A DNA stretch of 61,134 nucleotides from an uncultured Pelagibacteraceae bacterium (GTDB lineage: Bacteria; Pseudomonadota; Alphaproteobacteria; Pelagibacterales; Pelagibacteraceae): NCBI GenBank assembly GCA_902562645.1, contig CACETY010000007.1, positions 1 to 61,134 of the forward strand. Reading direction: 5' to 3'. Shown one piece after another: positions 24,747-33,467 of the stretch (its first letter is position 1; every line of letters starts with the position of its first letter). The position numbers and the translations under genes were made by a program. Below the pieces are notes generated by a model. It ran no database searches, was not told where the DNA came from, and saw nothing but the letters and a program-made list of their open reading frames with translations.

Positions 24747-24869
24747 TTAAAATCCACCACACCAATTGTTTTTAGATTTCAAATCTTTCTCTTCTTGTTT
24801 TGAAGTAGGTCTAAATAAATAAAAACCTACGACAACAATAACGAATATACCTAAAATGATTTCAATCAT
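24747..24869 (-). CDS. 40-residue single-span membrane protein ending in WCGGF
   Basis: This reverse-strand frame from ATG at 24869 to TAA at 24747 encodes a peptide with a hydrophobic span (IEIILGIFVIVVVGFYLF), then a charged PTSKQEEKDLKSKNN linker and a terminal NWCGGF. It starts 6 bases after the stop of yajQ on the same strand, consistent with coupled translation. The span-plus-tail design suggests an inner-membrane anchor with a cytoplasmic or periplasmic Cys tail. No family is recognised. Confidence 0.6.
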   Translation of the reverse strand: MIEIILGIFVIVVVGFYLFRPTSKQEEKDLKSKNNWCGGF

Positions 24870-24875
24870 ATTTGA

Positions 24876-25361
24876 TTAATCTCTAAAGTTTATAAATTCA
24901 ATTGGAAGTCCTATATCCATAGCTTCTATTGCAGATATTGCTTCTTGAAGATCATCTCTTTTTTTCCCTTGTACTCTTAATTCTTCTCCTTGAATTTTAA
25001 TTTGGATTTTAAGTTTTAGTTTTTTTACATCAGCAATAATTTTCTTAGCATTTTCTTGGCTTATTCCCTCTGTTAATTCACTGATTTGTCTGATAGTTCC
25101 ACCTGCTGCACCTTCTGAATTTTTAACGTTTATTACCCTTGGGTCTACCTTTCTTCTTATAAGATGAACTTGTAGCAATTCTGTTACTTGTTTTAATTTT
25201 AATTCATCTGGCGCTATTGTAGTTATTATTTTATCTTTTCTCTCAATTGAAATATTAAGTCCCTTAAAATCATATCGGTTAGCAATTTCTCTTAAACAAT
25301 TTGCAAGAGCATTGTCAAATTCTTGATAATTAATTTTACTTATTACATCAAATGAAGGCAT
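24876..25361 (-). CDS. yajQ: YajQ family nucleotide-binding protein
   Basis: The 161-residue protein has the full YajQ pattern: MPSFDVISKINYQEFDNALANC at the start, EIANRYDFKG, then LLQVHLIRRKVDPRVIN, QISELTEGISQENAKKI and VRVQGK-like LRVQGKKRDDLQEAI. YajQ proteins bind RNA or cyclic di-GMP; which applies here is unknown. It is divergent from the hydroxyacid dehydrogenase gene across 97 bases of very AT-rich sequence with no gene in it. Confidence 0.93.
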   Translation of the reverse strand: MPSFDVISKINYQEFDNALANCLREIANRYDFKGLNISIERKDKIITTIAPDELKLKQVTELLQVHLIRRKVDPRVINVKNSEGAAGGTIRQISELTEGISQENAKKIIADVKKLKLKIQIKIQGEELRVQGKKRDDLQEAISAIEAMDIGLPIEFINFRD

Positions 25362-25458
25362 AATTTAAATATTCTATACAATATTACATTTTTTTATTAG
25401 AACAACATTCTTTAATCATTGTTATAATTTTCTAAATTTTAGTATATTTTAATTTTAA

Positions 25459-26484
25459 ATGTCTAAAGGTAAAATTAAAATCCATATAAGAAATAATCAC
25501 TGGGAAAAAGGTTGTTTACCTTGTGATTTAGAAGGTGAAAAAAATAGTAGCGTTCCAAAAGATTTGTTTGAAACTAAGCTTAATAAATTTCCTGAGATAA
25601 AGAATAAAGTCTCATATTTGGTTGATTGGGATGATGACAATTGGATTTCTTCGATGAAAGATGCAGATATTCTACTTGCTTGGGACTTTCCAACAAATGA
25701 TTTAGGTAAAATTGCACCAAATTTAAAATGGATTCACATTGTTTCAGCTGGTGTTAACCACCTATATCCATTTAATTGGATTAAAAAGGATTTAGTTTTA
25801 ACGAATAGTAGTGGCATACACGCAAAAAAAGCAGGAGAATTTGGTTTGATGAGTATTTTGATGCTTCAAAATCATATGACAAAAATAGTTACCAATCAGA
25901 AAAAAAAAGAGTTTGTAACTTTATTAAGCAACCCAATTGTGAACAAAACAGTTTTGGCTGTAGGTACTGGATCATTAGGAGGGTCAATGATTAAACATAT
26001 CAGTTCTTTAGGTGCGAATGTAATTGGTATAAATAGAAGAGGTAGAAAAGTTGAAGGGTGCTCAAAAGTTTTAACATATGATAAAATCGATGAAGTTTTA
26101 CCTGATGCTGATTTTCTTTATTTAGCTGTTCCAGAAACAGACGAAACAAAAGGATTAATAAATAAGAGAAGATTAGATGTTTTAAAACCTTCCTGTGGAA
26201 TAGTTAACATTGGACGTCAGTCTGTAATGGATTATGAGCATCTACGAAAAAAATTGACAAAAAATGAAATTTCTGGAGCAATTTTAGATGTTTTTTCAGA
26301 AGAGCCTATAAATAGAAATTCTAAATTCTGGGATACTCCAAATTTGGTAATTACACCTCACATATCGTCAGATAGCAAAGGAAAATATATAGAAATGGTT
26401 TTAGAAAAGTTTTTTGATAATTTAAAACTATTTATTGATAAAAAAGAACTATTTAATCAAGTGGACCCTGATCTAGGATATTAA
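25459..26484 (+). CDS. D-2-hydroxyacid dehydrogenase family oxidoreductase
   Basis: The 341-residue NAD(P)-dependent dehydrogenase has the substrate-domain segment KWIHIVSAGVNHLYPF, the Rossmann motif VGTGSLGGSMIKHISSLGANVIGINRRG, GIVNIGRQSVMDYEHL with the catalytic Arg position, AILDVFSEEPI with catalytic Glu, and ITPHISSDS with catalytic His. The Arg after strand two (INRRGRK) suggests NADPH, as in glyoxylate/hydroxypyruvate reductases of this group. The substrate cannot be fixed. It stands alone on the plus strand between leftward genes. Confidence 0.88.
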   Translation: MSKGKIKIHIRNNHWEKGCLPCDLEGEKNSSVPKDLFETKLNKFPEIKNKVSYLVDWDDDNWISSMKDADILLAWDFPTNDLGKIAPNLKWIHIVSAGVNHLYPFNWIKKDLVLTNSSGIHAKKAGEFGLMSILMLQNHMTKIVTNQKKKEFVTLLSNPIVNKTVLAVGTGSLGGSMIKHISSLGANVIGINRRGRKVEGCSKVLTYDKIDEVLPDADFLYLAVPETDETKGLINKRRLDVLKPSCGIVNIGRQSVMDYEHLRKKLTKNEISGAILDVFSEEPINRNSKFWDTPNLVITPHISSDSKGKYIEMVLEKFFDNLKLFIDKKELFNQVDPDLGY

Positions 26485-26515
26485 TTGTTTTGTTAATTAT
26501 TAATTTTATTGAGAA

Positions 26516-27838
26516 TTACCCTAAAGTATTTGTGACTTCCTTGGTCCCATTTACATTATTTGAATCTGATATTGATGGTTCTTCAATAGGTTCAGCCGCT
26601 GGATTTAATTCTAAACCGATTGGCGTAATTGTTGTTGGCAAAGGTGTAAACTGAGACTCAGGGTTTTCAATAACTTCTCTTACCCTCATTCTATAGACAC
26701 CATACATACCTATCAAAATATGAAATATGATCAAAAAAATAAAATAGCCATTTTCGCCAACAAAATCCATAAACAAGGAGCACAAAAATGGACCACTCAT
26801 AGCTCCCATACCAAAAGCAAATTGTAAACCAGCACCTGCAGAAACAAACTTTTCTTTAGCTACAAAATCATTTGTATGCGCAAATATTAACGCGAACATT
26901 GGAAGACTAAAGAATGCATATAAACCTGTAAATACATAAAACCAAAATTTTGAACTTGCTAATCCATCGGGCAAATGCATTGTCCCTACAGAAAAAATTG
27001 CACATAGCGCAAAAAAAGCTGCAGCAAACGTGGAATAAACAGTTACTGTCCTTCTGTCATAAATATCAGATAGTTTTCCAATTGGCCATTGTGAGATAGC
27101 ACCAGAAATTGCAACTAGAAAAGTTACAAAAGATATTTCAAATATGCTAAAATTCATTGCTGCAGCATACACTGCAATTAATGCAAACATTGCTGAATGA
27201 CAAACACCACACAAAACAGCACTTACCATACCAAATGGGGAAGCTTCATAAAGTTCTCTAATTTTCATTCCAATAATTTTTTTAAATTTTGGAGCTTTCT
27301 TTTTTGTAAGTAGAATAGGAACAAGCGATAAAGACATAAATAGTGAAACTAAGATAAAAGGTTGAAAGTTTTCAGGTCTACTAAAATTTAAAAAAAACAT
27401 TCCTATTGCCATAGAACTAAAGAGTACAATCATATAAATTGATAAAACACTTCCTCTATTTTTATTACTTGCCCTATCGTTTAACCAACTTTCTGCAATG
27501 GTATAAAGACAAACCATAGAAAATCCTGAAAAAACTCTTAGTACAAACCAAGTAAAAGGATTTATTACAATTGAGTGAACTAATACGACTATTGATGCAA
27601 TTGAAGCAAAAGCAGCAAACACCCTTATGTGACCTACCCTTGAAACAAGGATAGGTACTGATCGTGCACCGATAAAGTACCCAACAAAATATCCTGTTAA
27701 CATAAACCCTGTAGCTGTTATACTAAAACTCTCGTGTACGGCTCTTACTCCTAGCAAGGATACTTGGAAACCGTGAGCTAACATAATTAATCCCATACCA
27801 GTAAAAAGGGCCCATGAGTTTTTTAATATCTTCTCCAT
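26516..27838 (-). CDS. Major facilitator superfamily transporter (YcaD-like)
   Basis: The 440-residue permease has 12 hydrophobic segments followed by a Pro/Glu-rich cytoplasmic tail of about 45 residues. MFS signatures include GYFVGYFIGARSVPILVSRVGHIRVF between segments 2 and 3 and GAISQWPIGKLSDIYDRRTV between segments 8 and 9. The overall form resembles the YcaD-type MFS group. Substrate unknown. It follows the gsh-linked DMT gene by 41 bases on the same strand. Confidence 0.88.
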   Translation of the reverse strand: MEKILKNSWALFTGMGLIMLAHGFQVSLLGVRAVHESFSITATGFMLTGYFVGYFIGARSVPILVSRVGHIRVFAAFASIASIVVLVHSIVINPFTWFVLRVFSGFSMVCLYTIAESWLNDRASNKNRGSVLSIYMIVLFSSMAIGMFFLNFSRPENFQPFILVSLFMSLSLVPILLTKKKAPKFKKIIGMKIRELYEASPFGMVSAVLCGVCHSAMFALIAVYAAAMNFSIFEISFVTFLVAISGAISQWPIGKLSDIYDRRTVTVYSTFAAAFFALCAIFSVGTMHLPDGLASSKFWFYVFTGLYAFFSLPMFALIFAHTNDFVAKEKFVSAGAGLQFAFGMGAMSGPFLCSLFMDFVGENGYFIFLIIFHILIGMYGVYRMRVREVIENPESQFTPLPTTITPIGLELNPAAEPIEEPSISDSNNVNGTKEVTNTLG

Positions 27839-27879
27839 AATTTCGCTATCTATGGATGATTTAATATTAAATCAAGAAA

Positions 27880-28773
27880 TTAATTATTAATTTTTTGAGG
27901 TTCTTTTAATTTTAAAAATGAGTGGATGCCTATAGTTGTTATAATTATAATCCCCCCAATAATGGTCTCTAAAGTTGGTTGCTCTTTAATAACCAACCAA
28001 ACCCAAATTGGTCCAATTATAGTTTCAAGCAAGAAAAACAAATTCACTTCCTCAGCTGGAATAAACCTAGGTGCAATTGTTACTAAAACAAATGGAAGAG
28101 CTACACAAACTATGCACATCAAAGGTATATAAATCTGATCAGATCCGATTAAATTGAAGTTTTCTACAAAAAAGAAGGCAAAAACTGCAACCCCTAATTT
28201 TCCCATGACAGCAGATGGCAAAAGATCTTTGTCTTTAGCATATCTTATCAGTACAGCGTTGACTGCTAACCCTGCAGCAGTAACAAATCCCATAATATTT
28301 CCAAAGAGATTTCCTATTTTAATGGAGTCATAGAATATGAACAAAACAGCAAAAAATGTAATGAAAATAGCTATCCAAGTTCCCTTACCAGGTATTTCTT
28401 TTAAAAAAATAGCACCTAAAATTGCAGATAGCATTGGTGCTAATGCAATCATGATCAAGGTATTAGCTACATTAGTATTTTGAATAGATATTATGAAAGT
28501 AATATTACATATTGAAAAGCTGATAGCATAAAATATACCAACAGTGCCAACTTTGAAAAATGCTTTTATGAAATTTTTTCTATAAAATAATAACAATCCA
28601 ATAAAAACTATAAAAAAAGGGATTATACCTCTATAAAAAAGCATTCCCCAAGTTTCGATATTAGAAAGTCTAATTAAAAGTGAGTCAGGTGTTATGAACA
28701 TTACAGCAACGAAAGCTAGCAATGATCCTTTTTTTTGATCAGATAATTTATTCAAGCTTTTAAACCTTTCCAA
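27880..28773 (-). CDS. DMT-superfamily transporter, EamA domain, in the glutathione operon
   Basis: The 297-residue permease has ten predicted segments in two EamA repeats (first repeat ends LSAILGAIFLKEIPGKGTWIAI; second has VNLFFLLETIIGPIWVWLVIKEQP). Its first 22 bases overlap the end of gshB, so it is translated from the gshA-gshB message. EamA-type proteins in other bacteria export cysteine and related metabolites, so a thiol or gamma-glutamyl compound is a reasonable guess (inference). Confidence 0.87.
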   Translation of the reverse strand: MERFKSLNKLSDQKKGSLLAFVAVMFITPDSLLIRLSNIETWGMLFYRGIIPFFIVFIGLLLFYRKNFIKAFFKVGTVGIFYAISFSICNITFIISIQNTNVANTLIMIALAPMLSAILGAIFLKEIPGKGTWIAIFITFFAVLFIFYDSIKIGNLFGNIMGFVTAAGLAVNAVLIRYAKDKDLLPSAVMGKLGVAVFAFFFVENFNLIGSDQIYIPLMCIVCVALPFVLVTIAPRFIPAEEVNLFFLLETIIGPIWVWLVIKEQPTLETIIGGIIIITTIGIHSFLKLKEPQKINN

Positions 28774-29678
28774 AATGTCTTAGCAAGATTTATTTTAGAT
28801 AGGTCGTAGTATGTTTTTAATCCAGTAGGAGAGGTTACATTTATATCTCCATTTAAATGTTGATCTATAAAGTCTATCCCAGCAAAATAAATATTATCTT
28901 TCTTTAATCTTTTACCAATAATTTTTGAAATCCTAATTTCTTTTTTGGTAAGGCTAGTAAGTTTCGGTACAGCGCCTTTGCTCATATTACTTAAAAATGA
29001 ACCTTTCTTGGGAACTCGTGAAATTGCACCACATACTTTACCATTAATAATAAAAACTCTTTTATCTCCTCTAGAAATATTTTTTAAAAATTTTTGAAAC
29101 ATTGAATGGCCATTTTTATTTAAAAAATTTGTAATAAGTTTTTTGTTAAACTTATTTTTAATAAGATGAATTTGATTACCTCCGTATCCGTTAATAGGTT
29201 TCATAATTATACTTTTATTTTGATTATAAAACTTCTTAACTTCTTCAATATTATTTGAAAATATTGTGTCTGGCATATATTTTATGAATTTTTTCGAATA
29301 TAATTTTTCAGATACATTTCTAATGGCCACTGGGTTATTTATTACTCTTGTTTTTTTTAAATCATCTAAAATGAGAGTAGTAATTAAATATTCTGAATTA
29401 AACGGAGGATCCTGCCTAATTAAAATAAATTTAAGATTTTCAACGTCAATTTTTTGTTTTTTATAAATTTTATAAAATTTTTTTCTTTCATAATTTAATT
29501 TTAAAAATACTCCATTTGCATATGTTTTATTTTTGATGATGGATAAGTTTGAAGGGGTATAATAAAATATTTTATATCCTAGTTTCTGAGCTTCATGAGC
29601 TAAAAATATTGATGTATCAGAAGATATATTAATTTTATCTAATTTATCGCCTTGTATGCCTATTATTTTATTTGTCAT
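28752..29678 (-). CDS. gshB: Glutathione synthase
   Basis: The 308-residue ATP-grasp enzyme joins glycine to gamma-glutamylcysteine. Family markers are LIRQDPPFNSEYLITT near residue 86, NNPVAIRNVSEKLYSKKF, the ATP-binding IMKPINGYGGNQIHLI, the RVFIINGKVCGAISRVP strand and the C-terminal FAGIDFIDQHLNGDINVTSPTG with the metal and glycine-binding loop. It overlaps gshA by 11 bases upstream and the DMT gene by 22 bases downstream. Length is close to the E. coli enzyme. Confidence 0.94.
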   Translation of the reverse strand: MTNKIIGIQGDKLDKINISSDTSIFLAHEAQKLGYKIFYYTPSNLSIIKNKTYANGVFLKLNYERKKFYKIYKKQKIDVENLKFILIRQDPPFNSEYLITTLILDDLKKTRVINNPVAIRNVSEKLYSKKFIKYMPDTIFSNNIEEVKKFYNQNKSIIMKPINGYGGNQIHLIKNKFNKKLITNFLNKNGHSMFQKFLKNISRGDKRVFIINGKVCGAISRVPKKGSFLSNMSKGAVPKLTSLTKKEIRISKIIGKRLKKDNIYFAGIDFIDQHLNGDINVTSPTGLKTYYDLSKINLAKTFWKGLKA

Positions 29679-30957
29679 ATAAATCTTCTAAATTTTGAAA
29701 TTTAGAGAATTTATTTATAACATGACTGGCCACTGTTTCTTTATTATTGATAATCTTATTTAGATGTTCCAAGTATTTAGTTTCGTTTGTACCGCTTTTT
29801 CCAATAAAATCTCTCTTTTCTAAGCCTTTTTGAGCAATTTTTAACAAGTTAGAGATCCAATAAATCATATCTTTACCCATTAAATTTGTATCAAGTCCTT
29901 TCATAGGCGCATCTTTATACGCATTCAATAAATCTTTCTTTTCCCATTTTGAAATGAATTCTAATGCTTCGTCTAAATTACCGTATAAAAGACCAGTAAA
30001 AAAAGCAGGGCCAGCACAGATACAGTCCCAACCACAAGTATCCATAGATCTTAATTCGATATATTGTTTTAATCTATTCTCTGTAAATATAGTACTTAGA
30101 TGCAATCCAAGATCGTCAATACTTGGTAAAGATTTATTAATTTCTTGAATATTACCATTCATATAATCAGAAAATTTATAATTTTTACCAGATAAATATT
30201 TATCATCTTTTTTTAAAAACAGTATTGGATAATCCATTACAAAATCAGCATATTTTTCAAAATCAACATTTTCTAAAAAAATTTCTGGAAGGCCACCCCT
30301 TGATGTTTCTTGCCATACTTTTGATCGGTATGATAAGTATTTACTATCTTTTTTCTCAACTATTGATGAGTTTGCAAAAAGCGCGATACTTAACGGAACT
30401 AAACTATTTGCTAATTTAAACTTTTTTATAAAATCATTCTCAGACGTGTAGTCTAGATTTAGCTGTGTCCCAGATGTTCTATACATCATATCTAAACTCA
30501 GAGGTCCGCCTTTAGGCATATCCTTTGTCATTACTTCATATCTTTTTTTTGGATTGTTCGGAATTTCAGACAATTTAGATATTGGATCAAATCCAGCACT
30601 TACTATTTTTAAATCTAATTTTTCAACAACTTGTTTAAGTTCAAACAAATAATTATTAGCTTCAGAGCAAACTTCATGAATATTATTTAATTGAGCACCT
30701 GCAAGCTCAATTTGATTACCTGGTTCTAAAGTTATACTCTTATTATCTTTATTTAACGCTATAACATTCTCACCTTCATAGGATGGTTTCCAACCAAATT
30801 CATATAAAATTTTGAAAATATCTTTAATTGTAGAATAATTAATTCTTTTATTATTCTTATTATAGAAAAGGAATTTTTCGTGCTCAACACCTATTTTGGA
30901 ATTTATAGTTTCCTTAATTCCCGATTTAAAATGATCTATTATATCATCTTTATTCAT
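29668..30957 (-). CDS. gshA: Glutamate-cysteine ligase, plant/alphaproteobacterial type
   Basis: The 429-residue enzyme catalyses the first step of glutathione synthesis. It belongs to the GCS2/class III group: KIGVEHEKFLFY with the ATP/glutamate-binding Glu pair, ITLEPGNQIELAGAQL, MYRTSGTQLNLDY, and LPEIFLENVDFEKYADFV with HLSTIFTENRLKQYIELR further on. It lies in a leftward run 9 bases after the DUF255 gene and overlaps gshB. Glutathione made here would serve redox defence and detoxification. Confidence 0.94.
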   Translation of the reverse strand: MNKDDIIDHFKSGIKETINSKIGVEHEKFLFYNKNNKRINYSTIKDIFKILYEFGWKPSYEGENVIALNKDNKSITLEPGNQIELAGAQLNNIHEVCSEANNYLFELKQVVEKLDLKIVSAGFDPISKLSEIPNNPKKRYEVMTKDMPKGGPLSLDMMYRTSGTQLNLDYTSENDFIKKFKLANSLVPLSIALFANSSIVEKKDSKYLSYRSKVWQETSRGGLPEIFLENVDFEKYADFVMDYPILFLKKDDKYLSGKNYKFSDYMNGNIQEINKSLPSIDDLGLHLSTIFTENRLKQYIELRSMDTCGWDCICAGPAFFTGLLYGNLDEALEFISKWEKKDLLNAYKDAPMKGLDTNLMGKDMIYWISNLLKIAQKGLEKRDFIGKSGTNETKYLEHLNKIINNKETVASHVINKFSKFQNLEDLYDK

Positions 30958-30966
30958 ATTAATTAT

Positions 30967-32907
30967 TTAATCACTCTTACTTAGATATTCAACAGCTTCG
31001 TTTATATTAGTTAATTTATTGGAACAAGTTTTGTTTTTACATATTATAACACTAGGTTTTGGATCATTATTTAATTGATAAACAAATGTAGCAACTCCAA
31101 GATATTCTTTTTGTAAATAAACCTGCATTTCCCTAATAGACTGAGATGTTCCACTGAATGTGAATGATAAACTATTATCGCAAATATCTAGAGTTTTAAT
31201 AAAGCTAAACATTTGTGAATAATAAGAGTTTAAAACTTGATGAAATGATTTTTTAAGAACCTCATTTCTTTCAGACCATATTTTATCATTTGTAATTGAA
31301 TATAATTTATTTGAAATTAGTAGATAAACACTATTACCATTTGGTATATTGCTATCATTCAAGTCTAGTGGACTTGCAAACAAATCATTATCTTTAATAA
31401 TATTTTTCTGGAACAGCTTCGTTTCTTTATTAAAGAATAATTCCCAAGTATCATTCATTATTTTTATTGATTTTTCTAAAGCTTTTTTGTCAGCATTAAC
31501 TTCATATAGCGTTATCATGAGTAATGCATAATATACGTAGTCCTCAAGAAAAGTTTCTATTTCTTTATTTTCATAACAATGAATAATTTTTTGATGCAAT
31601 TTTTTATTTAATATTTCAATTGTTTCTATCGTGTTACTTTTTAAATCTTCATCGTCTAAATTTACTGAAGTTTTGAGAAGAACTTGGAGCATATATGCAT
31701 TTAAATCAGTTTGAGATTTATCATCAAAAAATGGTTTTATTCTTTTTCTTCTAATATTAAGTAATTTATTTTTTATCTGATCTAGGGTATTTTTGTCTCC
31801 ATCAAGTATTAAATTTTTTTCTACCATGATATTATTTCCTTCAAAATTACCACTTTGGGAAATTTCATAATTATTTTCTAAAAATTTAATATCATCTTTT
31901 AAAATATTTTTTAATTCTGTATATGACCAAACATAATATTTTCCTTCAACACCTTCGCTATCAGCGTCATATGCGGAACCATATAATTCTTCTTTGTTTT
32001 TAAATTCATTATTAAAATATTGAATTGTTTGTAAAAGTTTATTTTTAAAATAATCATTTTTTGTATTTTGATAAAATTTAGTCAAGAGATCAATAAATTG
32101 GATATTATCATAAAGCATTTTTTCAAAGTGAGGAATTATCCATTTTTCATCAACAGCATATCTTGAAATTCCTCCTTCAAGTTGATCATAAATACCTTTC
32201 GAACAAAGATTATTTAGTAAAACTTCAACGGGTTTAAAATAATTTTTATTTTTAGTTTTTAAATAAAAGTAAAACATTGCATCAAATAAATAAAATTGGG
32301 GGAACTTTGGAGCTCCTTTAAAACTTCCGTTATTTTCATCTAAATAATTAATAATTTTTTCAACAAATGGCTCCAAAGGTTGATTTAAAACTGCAGATCT
32401 TTGATTAATTTTTGTGAATATTTCTTTAACTTGTGGTGCTTGAGCTAAAATTTTCTCTCTATTTTCATTATACACGTTATGTACGTTGTTTAAGACTTTT
32501 TTAAAGTCAGGCCTTCCTTGAATTTCCTTCGGTGGAAAGTAAGTGCCACCAGTAAAAGGTACACCATTTTCGTCTAAAAACATTGATAGTGGCCATCCAC
32601 CTTGTGCCCCAGTTAATATTGATAAACTTTTTTGAAAGACATAATCTAAGTCTGGTCTTTCCTCTCTATCAACTTTAATATTTATAAACTTTTCATTCAT
32701 TAGTTTCGCAGTTTCTTCATTTTCGAAACTCTCATGAGCCATAACATGACACCAATGGCAGCTTGCATATCCAACACTTAAAAATATGGGTTTTTTTTCT
32801 TTCTTCGCTTTATCTAAAGTTTCTTTATTCCAAGGAAACCAATCAACAGGATTATCTTTATGTTGTTGAAGATACGGACTTTTTTCGTTTTTTAAAATAT
32901 TAGACAA
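30967..32907 (-). CDS. DUF255/YyaL-like thioredoxin-domain protein
   Basis: The protein of about 646 residues has an N-terminal thioredoxin-like domain ([18 protein letters not shown], then [24 protein letters not shown] with a CHWC redox motif) and a long alpha/alpha-barrel domain ([65 protein letters not shown]). I chose TTG at 32907, one base after the upstream stop, because it gives the family's S-N-x-L-x-x-E-K-S-P-Y-L start. The ATG at 32961 would add 18 residues inside the previous gene. Function is unclear; a redox or glycan role has been suggested for relatives. Confidence 0.88.
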   Translation of the reverse strand: MSNILKNEKSPYLQQHKDNPVDWFPWNKETLDKAKKEKKPIFLSVGYASCHWCHVMAHESFENEETAKLMNEKFINIKVDREERPDLDYVFQKSLSILTGAQGGWPLSMFLDENGVPFTGGTYFPPKEIQGRPDFKKVLNNVHNVYNENREKILAQAPQVKEIFTKINQRSAVLNQPLEPFVEKIINYLDENNGSFKGAPKFPQFYLFDAMFYFYLKTKNKNYFKPVEVLLNNLCSKGIYDQLEGGISRYAVDEKWIIPHFEKMLYDNIQFIDLLTKFYQNTKNDYFKNKLLQTIQYFNNEFKNKEELYGSAYDADSEGVEGKYYVWSYTELKNILKDDIKFLENNYEISQSGNFEGNNIMVEKNLILDGDKNTLDQIKNKLLNIRRKRIKPFFDDKSQTDLNAYMLQVLLKTSVNLDDEDLKSNTIETIEILNKKLHQKIIHCYENKEIETFLEDYVYYALLMITLYEVNADKKALEKSIKIMNDTWELFFNKETKLFQKNIIKDNDLFASPLDLNDSNIPNGNSVYLLISNKLYSITNDKIWSERNEVLKKSFHQVLNSYYSQMFSFIKTLDICDNSLSFTFSGTSQSIREMQVYLQKEYLGVATFVYQLNNDPKPSVIICKNKTCSNKLTNINEAVEYLSKSD

Positions 32908-32908
32908 T

Positions 32909-33466
32909 TTAGTGATGGTAGTAAGGTTTTCTAGAAAAAATATTCCTAACCATTGGCTCAAATTCTTTTAAAGTCATTGATTTATAATTTGGATCAAAAG
33001 AAGCTTGATCATATTTTTCACAAAAATCTATTGTTGCTTGATAATGTTCTGCATTCTTATATTTTTCTCTTGCATTCTTATCCCCACCTAAGTGCTCTGC
33101 AGAATAGTAAGTTTGAAATAGACCATGGTGTAAAATAATCCAGTAAGTTTTTTCAGAAACGTAGGGTCTAATTACTGATGCTGCGTATTGAGAATGATTC
33201 ATTGGAGCTAACTCATCTCCAAGATCATGTAATAATGTTGCTACAACCATTTCTTCGTTTTCACCATTTTTATATGCTCTTGTTGCTGCTTGTAATGAAT
33301 GTTCTAATCTTGTTATCTGATAGCCTTCAAGTGTAGTAGTTTGTGAGGCTAAATAATCTAAAATTCTATCTGCAGTTTTTCTTTCATATTCGCTTTCTAA
33401 TTTTTCCAAAAGTTGATAGTCATCTTTAGTACCGTTCTTCATTTCTGTAAAACTTACTTTTTTCAT
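32909..33466 (-). CDS. HD-domain protein, distantly like PhnZ-type di-iron oxygenases
   Basis: The 185-residue protein shows an HD metal site: [14 protein letters not shown] (His), [10 protein letters not shown] (His-Asp), NHSQYAA (His), IILHHGLFQ (His) and a late KYDQASFD (Asp). The order and spacing fit PhnZ-like HD proteins that oxidatively cleave organophosphonates. The YxxE pair that PhnZ uses near the first metal His is not present in the same form ([10 protein letters not shown] here). Ordinary HD phosphohydrolase activity is equally possible. It sits between purF (1-base gap) and the DUF255 gene. Confidence 0.8.
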   Translation of the reverse strand: MKKVSFTEMKNGTKDDYQLLEKLESEYERKTADRILDYLASQTTTLEGYQITRLEHSLQAATRAYKNGENEEMVVATLLHDLGDELAPMNHSQYAASVIRPYVSEKTYWIILHHGLFQTYYSAEHLGGDKNAREKYKNAEHYQATIDFCEKYDQASFDPNYKSMTLKEFEPMVRNIFSRKPYYHH

Positions 33467-33467
33467 A

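Noticed and set aside
32908..32961. ATG start at 32961 for the DUF255 gene
   Set aside because: It lies inside the HD-domain gene and adds 18 residues without family similarity. TTG at 32907 gives the conserved N-terminus and sits one base after the upstream stop.
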